This document shows, one piece after another, positions 15,322 to 18,567 of a DNA stretch of 18,567 nucleotides; position 1 is the first letter of the stretch, and every line of letters starts with the position of its first letter. Source of the DNA: Scatosoma sp045660265 (lineage in GTDB: Bacteria > Bacillota > Clostridia > Christensenellales > Borkfalkiaceae); contig JAZRDM010000001.1 in NCBI GenBank assembly GCA_045660265.1, positions 1-18,567 on the forward strand, given 5' to 3'. A program made the translations under genes and the position numbers. The notes beneath the pieces were generated by a model. It was not told the DNA's origin and searched no databases. It saw nothing but the letters and a program-made list of their open reading frames with translations.

Positions 15322-17628
15322 TTACTTGTAATAAACCGTTACTTTTTTTCTTTCTCCCGATTTGAGAATCGGTAAAATATTGCCTTCGAGTTCTTTACCG
15401 TCAATCCATATTTTATCTTCATTTGCGCGCAACATCTCAATTTCATAAATTGCGCCGCGGAATTTTCTCGTCAACGCAATCTTACCCCACTGCGTTGGCA
15501 AACAAGGACGAATTTTAAGCCCGTTCACCGTCGGATGTACACCGCAAAGATATTCCGTTATACAACGATACAACCAGCCTGCCGTTCCCGTAATCCAACT
15601 CATCGGCGCGTAGCCTGCAATATAAGGATTTTCAGGGCCCATATACATATTGCTCACCGCATACGGTTCCATGCCATTATCGGGATTTTTTGGATTATCG
15701 TAAGAAATCGCTTTTAAGGAAGCATAAGCATTATCCCCTCTTCCCAATATACAATCTGCGACAACTTTAAACGCTACGCCATGATTATATACGGCTCCGT
15801 TTTCCACAAGCCCAGGCTGGAAATAACTGATACGTCCAATCCGATCCGTTCCCTTGCGATAAGAGGGATAGCATTGCAAATAGCCGTAATCGCATTTTAA
15901 GCGATTTTCCACCGTATCCATGTATTTTTCAAGCGTTTCTTTATCCGTCAAATCGGCAAGCACCGCCCACGTTTGGGGATTGAGGAAAATTTTCGCATAT
16001 TCGTTTTCATCCGAACCGATTTTCTCATCATAATCGTTAAACCCATACAGCAAATGGTCTCCGTCAACGCCGTATTTCAAAACATTGTTCGAAAGCTCTG
16101 CTTTCTTTGCTGTATATTCTTCAATCAGTTCTTCACGACCATATAAACGCAAAATTTCAATAAATTCGTTATATGCTTTCACCGTAGCGATGGTAAGCCA
16201 TACGCTTTCGCCTTTTCCAAGCCGCCCTGCGTTGTTCAAGCTATCATTCCAATCGCCGCCCTTAAAGAGTACGAGCCCGCGTGAGCCTCTACAATCGTAT
16301 AAATAATCCATCGCGCGTTTTACGTGATCGAACACCGAATCCGTTGTTTCCGTTCCATTGTATGGATGAAAAGCTGTTGGAATACCGTAGCCCATCTTTT
16401 CCGTGCTCATTCCTTTTAGATAAGGAATTTGCTCTTCAAGGATTGTAAAGTCGCCGCTCTCATTCAAATACGCTAACACCGCCGCTGGAATCCATACGCC
16501 GCCGTCGTTATAAGGATACATCATATCCGGTTCAAACATTCTAATCGGATTCCCGTCCTCATATTGATGTTTTAGAACTTGTAATATACGTTCTTTGGCA
16601 AATCCAACGTCAAATGAAATAAACGCGGTAATGTCCTGCATTACGTCACGGAAGCCCTTTCCGTATAATCTTCCCCAAGTTTTCCCAAGGGAAAGCTGAC
16701 GCTTCAACCAAACGTTTGCCTGCACGTTTAAATATGCATCGGGGGATTGTAATTGATAAACGTCCAAATATTCTCTATTTTTCAAATATTGCTGTTTTTG
16801 TCCTTGCGCAAAAGCTGCTTGCGTTGCATATAAATGGGCTAATTCTACACATTCGGTCTTATTTTTTGCAATGCCGCACGCAAGCGCCACAGTCCATTCT
16901 TCGCCAGCACGCAAACAAATACGATACTGCAATGCCCCCACGTGATTCATCTCGAAATGCGCCCCCTCGCAGGAAAGCGTATCCGCCTTTAAGCTGTCGG
17001 GATTTTCAAAAGAACCATATGTACCGCAGAAAGATTTTTTCGAGGTTGCATAGGCAAGCGGCTTTTTCTCCGAAGCAAGATAAACGTGTGTATATTCGCT
17101 TGATACCGCAAAACCTTCATGTGCAAAATCAAGTCCGCATATTTCCTCATCGAAATCGGCGTTACCATAGGATTCATGCCCCGATAAATCGGCTTGCGGT
17201 TGGTTGCAGAAATACATATCCAACTCTTTATTTTCGTTCGTTTCATTTTTCAGTGTAACGAGGTACTGCACAGCATTTCCTTCCGTCGGCACAAGTAACT
17301 CAAAACGAACAAAAAGTCCTTTATAAGAACTTTCAACCACATGATACCCCAAGCCTACACGACATTGGAACGTATTGAAAGGCAACCGTCCATAATTGCG
17401 GTTTGCGGAATAAATTTCACCCGTTGTACGGTCTTTAATATATACGTTTCTCTCCCCTTTTTCAATTTGACGTCTCGCTTTACCAAAAGACGTCCAAGCA
17501 TTACCGCCGCCAAATTGATTACAAAGACAAACGGTTGTTTCATTCCAAAGATAATTTAAAAGTTCTCTTCTTGGAAACATTTCCGTGATTACGTATTCAT
17601 TTTTGTTGTTATCAAAATATCCTGACAT
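15322..17628 (-). CDS. GH94-family glycoside phosphorylase (cellobiose phosphorylase-like), 768 aa
   Basis: The protein has no signal peptide and should work in the cytoplasm, splitting a beta-linked disaccharide with phosphate to give a sugar 1-phosphate and a free sugar or sugar acid. Residues about 1-270 form the N-terminal beta-sandwich (GGGNAWTSFGKARRQ), about 290-700 the (alpha/alpha)6 barrel, and about 700-768 the last beta domain. Catalytic and binding marks are present: GKGFRDVMQD (324-332) in the active site, GGDWND (457-462) with the general acid Asp, NGAVYNHG (610-617) and TGTAGW (680-685), which bind phosphate in this family. Length (768) fits the cellobiose and cellobionate phosphorylase group rather than the long oligoglucan forms. 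The exact substrate is not clear. The start has AAAGGAG 11 bases upstream. It has its own promoter and terminator. Confidence 0.9.
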   Translation of the reverse strand: MSGYFDNNKNEYVITEMFPRRELLNYLWNETTVCLCNQFGGGNAWTSFGKARRQIEKGERNVYIKDRTTGEIYSANRNYGRLPFNTFQCRVGLGYHVVESSYKGLFVRFELLVPTEGNAVQYLVTLKNETNENKELDMYFCNQPQADLSGHESYGNADFDEEICGLDFAHEGFAVSSEYTHVYLASEKKPLAYATSKKSFCGTYGSFENPDSLKADTLSCEGAHFEMNHVGALQYRICLRAGEEWTVALACGIAKNKTECVELAHLYATQAAFAQGQKQQYLKNREYLDVYQLQSPDAYLNVQANVWLKRQLSLGKTWGRLYGKGFRDVMQDITAFISFDVGFAKERILQVLKHQYEDGNPIRMFEPDMMYPYNDGGVWIPAAVLAYLNESGDFTILEEQIPYLKGMSTEKMGYGIPTAFHPYNGTETTDSVFDHVKRAMDYLYDCRGSRGLVLFKGGDWNDSLNNAGRLGKGESVWLTIATVKAYNEFIEILRLYGREELIEEYTAKKAELSNNVLKYGVDGDHLLYGFNDYDEKIGSDENEYAKIFLNPQTWAVLADLTDKETLEKYMDTVENRLKCDYGYLQCYPSYRKGTDRIGRISYFQPGLVENGAVYNHGVAFKVVADCILGRGDNAYASLKAISYDNPKNPDNGMEPYAVSNMYMGPENPYIAGYAPMSWITGTAGWLYRCITEYLCGVHPTVNGLKIRPCLPTQWGKIALTRKFRGAIYEIEMLRANEDKIWIDGKELEGNILPILKSGERKKVTVYYK

Positions 17629-17667
17629 TTATTTTATTTCTCCTTTGACTGAAAATAAGAATGTATC

Positions 17668-17708
17668 ATCGTGCTGTGCTTTACTAACACAAGCACATTT
17701 AACACGAT
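17668..17708 (-). other. Nested hairpin in the GH94 5' leader
   Basis: On the minus strand ATCGTG...CACGAT (6 bp) encloses TGTGCTT...AAGCACA (7 bp) with a 9-base loop. If transcription starts near 17727, this lies about 20-60 bases into the mRNA and about 40 bases before the start codon. No T-run follows, so it is not a simple terminator. It could protect the message or bind a regulator; I recognise no known riboswitch or T-box. Confidence 0.5.
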
Positions 17709-17733
17709 AAATAAAATGTATTTACCTTTTTTT

Positions 17734-17762
17734 ATTATATCATATGTTTCCCAAGGTTTCCA
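17734..17762 (-). promoter_or_regulatory. Extended -10 promoter of the GH94 gene
   Basis: On the minus strand TATAAT (17734-17739) is preceded by TGA, giving the extended form TGnTATAAT, and a -35-like TGGAAA (17757-17762) stands 17 bases upstream, matching four of six consensus bases. The weak -35 suggests that an activator helps. The leader to the ATG would be about 100 bases. Confidence 0.7.
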
Positions 17763-17775
17763 TCTATCTCTTGAC

Positions 17776-17794
17776 TTTTTTGTTTCAAAAATTG
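17776..17794. promoter_or_regulatory. Candidate activator site TTTTTTGTTTCAAAAATTG before the GH94 promoter
   Basis: This 19-mer lies about 14 bases upstream of the GH94 -35 box, the place where AraC-type activators usually bind. The same 19 bases occur at 15247-15265. Linking it to the AraC regulator in this window is inference from position alone. Confidence 0.4.
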
Positions 17795-18383
17795 GCATTT
17801 TATAAACTTTATAGTGCAATTTTCTTAACATAATTTAACAAAAATCATGTTTTAACGCTATTTGGTTCCAGAAATTGCTTGCATTCTAAATAAACAGCAT
17901 GCCTGACTTCGTTCACTCGGTCGGATTTTTTATTTCTTCATACTCTAAAACAACTTCATCTCGACCTGTTACACTCTTAATTTTTTGCTTAAACTCGTAC
18001 CTGTCCCCACCTAAAAAGCCTTTTCATGTATGCCAAGATGGACAACTCGACGAATATTTGGATATGCCTTTTGCAAGTTGGTCACCACAGAATGGCACAG
18101 CTCGTCAAACTTGCTTCGACTGCCAAAAAGAAAAGTATCTACCCCTTCTTCAACAATTAACCGTTCTATCGTTTCTTTTACCTTTTGTTTCAATTCTTCC
18201 GTTTGCGAAGTATCACACCCTCCAAAAAAACTACACCTTTTCCTAAATCTCTTAAAGCAAAAAAGGAGCCCACCAAAAACAAAGATGTTTTTAGCGACCC
18301 TCTGCCTGTCACATATTTAGTTTTATAAAAAAATACCGCACCTTCCTCTTAAAATATCTATTAAAAAATTTGACGGAGTACAA
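17795..18383. other. Gene-poor region with decayed coding fragments
   Basis: I see no intact gene here. At 17913-18023 on the minus strand 36 codons are open with a natural-looking composition (YEFKQKIKSVTGRDEVVLEY near the middle) and end in TGA. They lack a start and are out of frame with the SLOG-like fragment just upstream, so they look like another remnant. The remainder is AT-rich and T-rich with no promoter or RNA gene I can name. Confidence 0.6.
18011..18235 (-). pseudogene. Remnant of a small SLOG-like (DUF1273/YoqJ-type) protein
   Basis: The minus-strand frame reads CSFFGGCDTSQTEEL, then IERLIVEEGVDTFLFGSRS, KFDELCHSVVTNLQKAYPNI and a stop at 18011-18013 after about 74 codons. From memory this matches the N-terminal part of a short family in gut Clostridia that starts 'CSFFGHRDT' and runs to about 150-180 residues, with the Rossmann-like features of SLOG nucleotide-binding proteins. 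Here there is no start codon in frame upstream, the usual His-Arg after FFG is replaced by Gly-Cys, and the C-terminal half is missing. It is therefore a truncated relic, perhaps of a mobile or repeated gene. The family assignment comes from recall and needs a search. Confidence 0.6.
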
Positions 18384-18438
18384 GACGACACCTTGACTAT
18401 ACGAGCGCGCGCCTGCGGCGCGCGGTCAAGGTGTCGTC
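18384..18438. repeat. GC-rich nested palindrome
   Basis: Outer arms GACGACACCTTGAC (18384-18397) and GTCAAGGTGTCGTC (18425-18438) are a perfect 14-bp inverted repeat. Inside is a second perfect one, CGCGCGCC-TGC-GGCGCGCG (18406-18424), separated from the left outer arm by 8 unpaired bases. A run of TTTT follows two bases after the right arm, so weak plus-strand termination is possible. The high GC content in AT-rich surroundings and the bulged shape suggest an inserted repeat element rather than an ordinary terminator. Confidence 0.75.
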
Positions 18439-18470
18439 GCTTTTACTTACCGAATTTACCGACTTAAAGA

Positions 18471-18534
18471 CTGAAAAAACGGCGGTTTTCGCGCTGACCC
18501 GCTTGCGAAATCACCGCCGTTTTTCTTTTTTCAG
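18471..18534. terminator. Strong bidirectional terminator
   Basis: A long nested stem: CTGAAAAAA pairs with TTTTTTCAG, ACGGCGGT (18479-18486) with ACCGCCGT (18513-18520), and TTTCGC (18487-18492) with GCGAAA (18505-18510), around a 12-base loop. T-runs follow the GC-rich stem on both strands (TTTTTCTTTTTT on plus, TTTTTT on minus). It probably ends a gene that lies past the right edge and reads leftward, but that gene is not in view. Confidence 0.85.
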
Positions 18535-18567
18535 TAATCACTTTAAGTATTTTCGGACATTTCTGTA

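Noticed and set aside
17634..17831. A 65-codon minus-strand frame ending just before the GH94 start, with a hydrophobic stretch
   Set aside because: It has no ribosome site, and the best GH94 promoter and the leader hairpin lie inside it. It is more likely leader and promoter DNA than a gene.
17899..18246. A 115-codon plus-strand frame in the gene-poor right end
   Set aside because: It runs opposite to the SLOG-like fragment, has no ribosome site, and its composition looks like antisense of coding sequence.
18538..18567. Nine codons on the minus strand (YRNVRKYLK, then TGA) that could be the C-terminus of a gene entering from the right
   Set aside because: Other frames of these 30 bases are equally possible and the stretch is too short to judge, although a terminator follows at the right distance.

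Overview
The window is AT-rich bacterial DNA that most resembles a gut Bacillota (Clostridia) genome. The reasons are strong AGGAGG-type ribosome sites, sigma-A promoters, lipoproteins with Ser/Asn/Glu-rich linkers after the lipobox Cys, a two-permease sugar ABC transporter with no ATPase beside it, and a remnant of a short SLOG-like protein family I associate with gut Clostridia. A placement near Christensenellales/Borkfalkia-like bacteria is a guess from protein style, not from a marker gene. There are no rRNA or tRNA genes, transposase genes or CRISPR arrays.

Layout. Positions 14209 down to 1 hold ten tightly packed minus-strand genes and I found no convincing terminator between them: a DMT/EamA transporter, two sugar ABC permeases, their lipoprotein solute-binding protein, a GH123-like (DUF4091) lipoprotein, then four lipoproteins (415, 756, 214 and 216 aa), a 49-aa small ORF, and a secreted repeat protein whose end lies off the left edge. 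The four lipoproteins and the repeat protein share a beta-sandwich, carbohydrate-binding-like module of about 150 residues, present in one to three copies each. From 14236 the plus strand has a consensus promoter and an AraC-family regulator with a cupin sensor domain. Convergent to it lies a minus-strand GH94-type glycoside phosphorylase (15322-17628) with its own extended -10 promoter, a structured leader and a terminator. The right end (17763-18567) holds no intact gene: it has a decayed SLOG-like fragment, a GC-rich nested palindrome and a strong bidirectional terminator.

How it may work together (inference). This reads as a Gram-positive glycan-use locus. Surface lipoproteins with sugar-binding modules would hold a glycan, the GH123-like enzyme would cut it outside the cell, the binding protein and permeases would import the oligosaccharide using an ATPase encoded elsewhere, and the cytoplasmic GH94 enzyme would phosphorolyse the disaccharide to a sugar 1-phosphate. 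The AraC protein would sense the sugar. A 13-bp motif, GTTTCAAAAATTG, lies just upstream of the GH94 promoter and is a candidate binding site.

The least explained part is the left third: a family of diverged module-bearing surface proteins in tandem, two of which share a 365-bp block about 97% identical in DNA, with a very small conserved-looking ORF between them.
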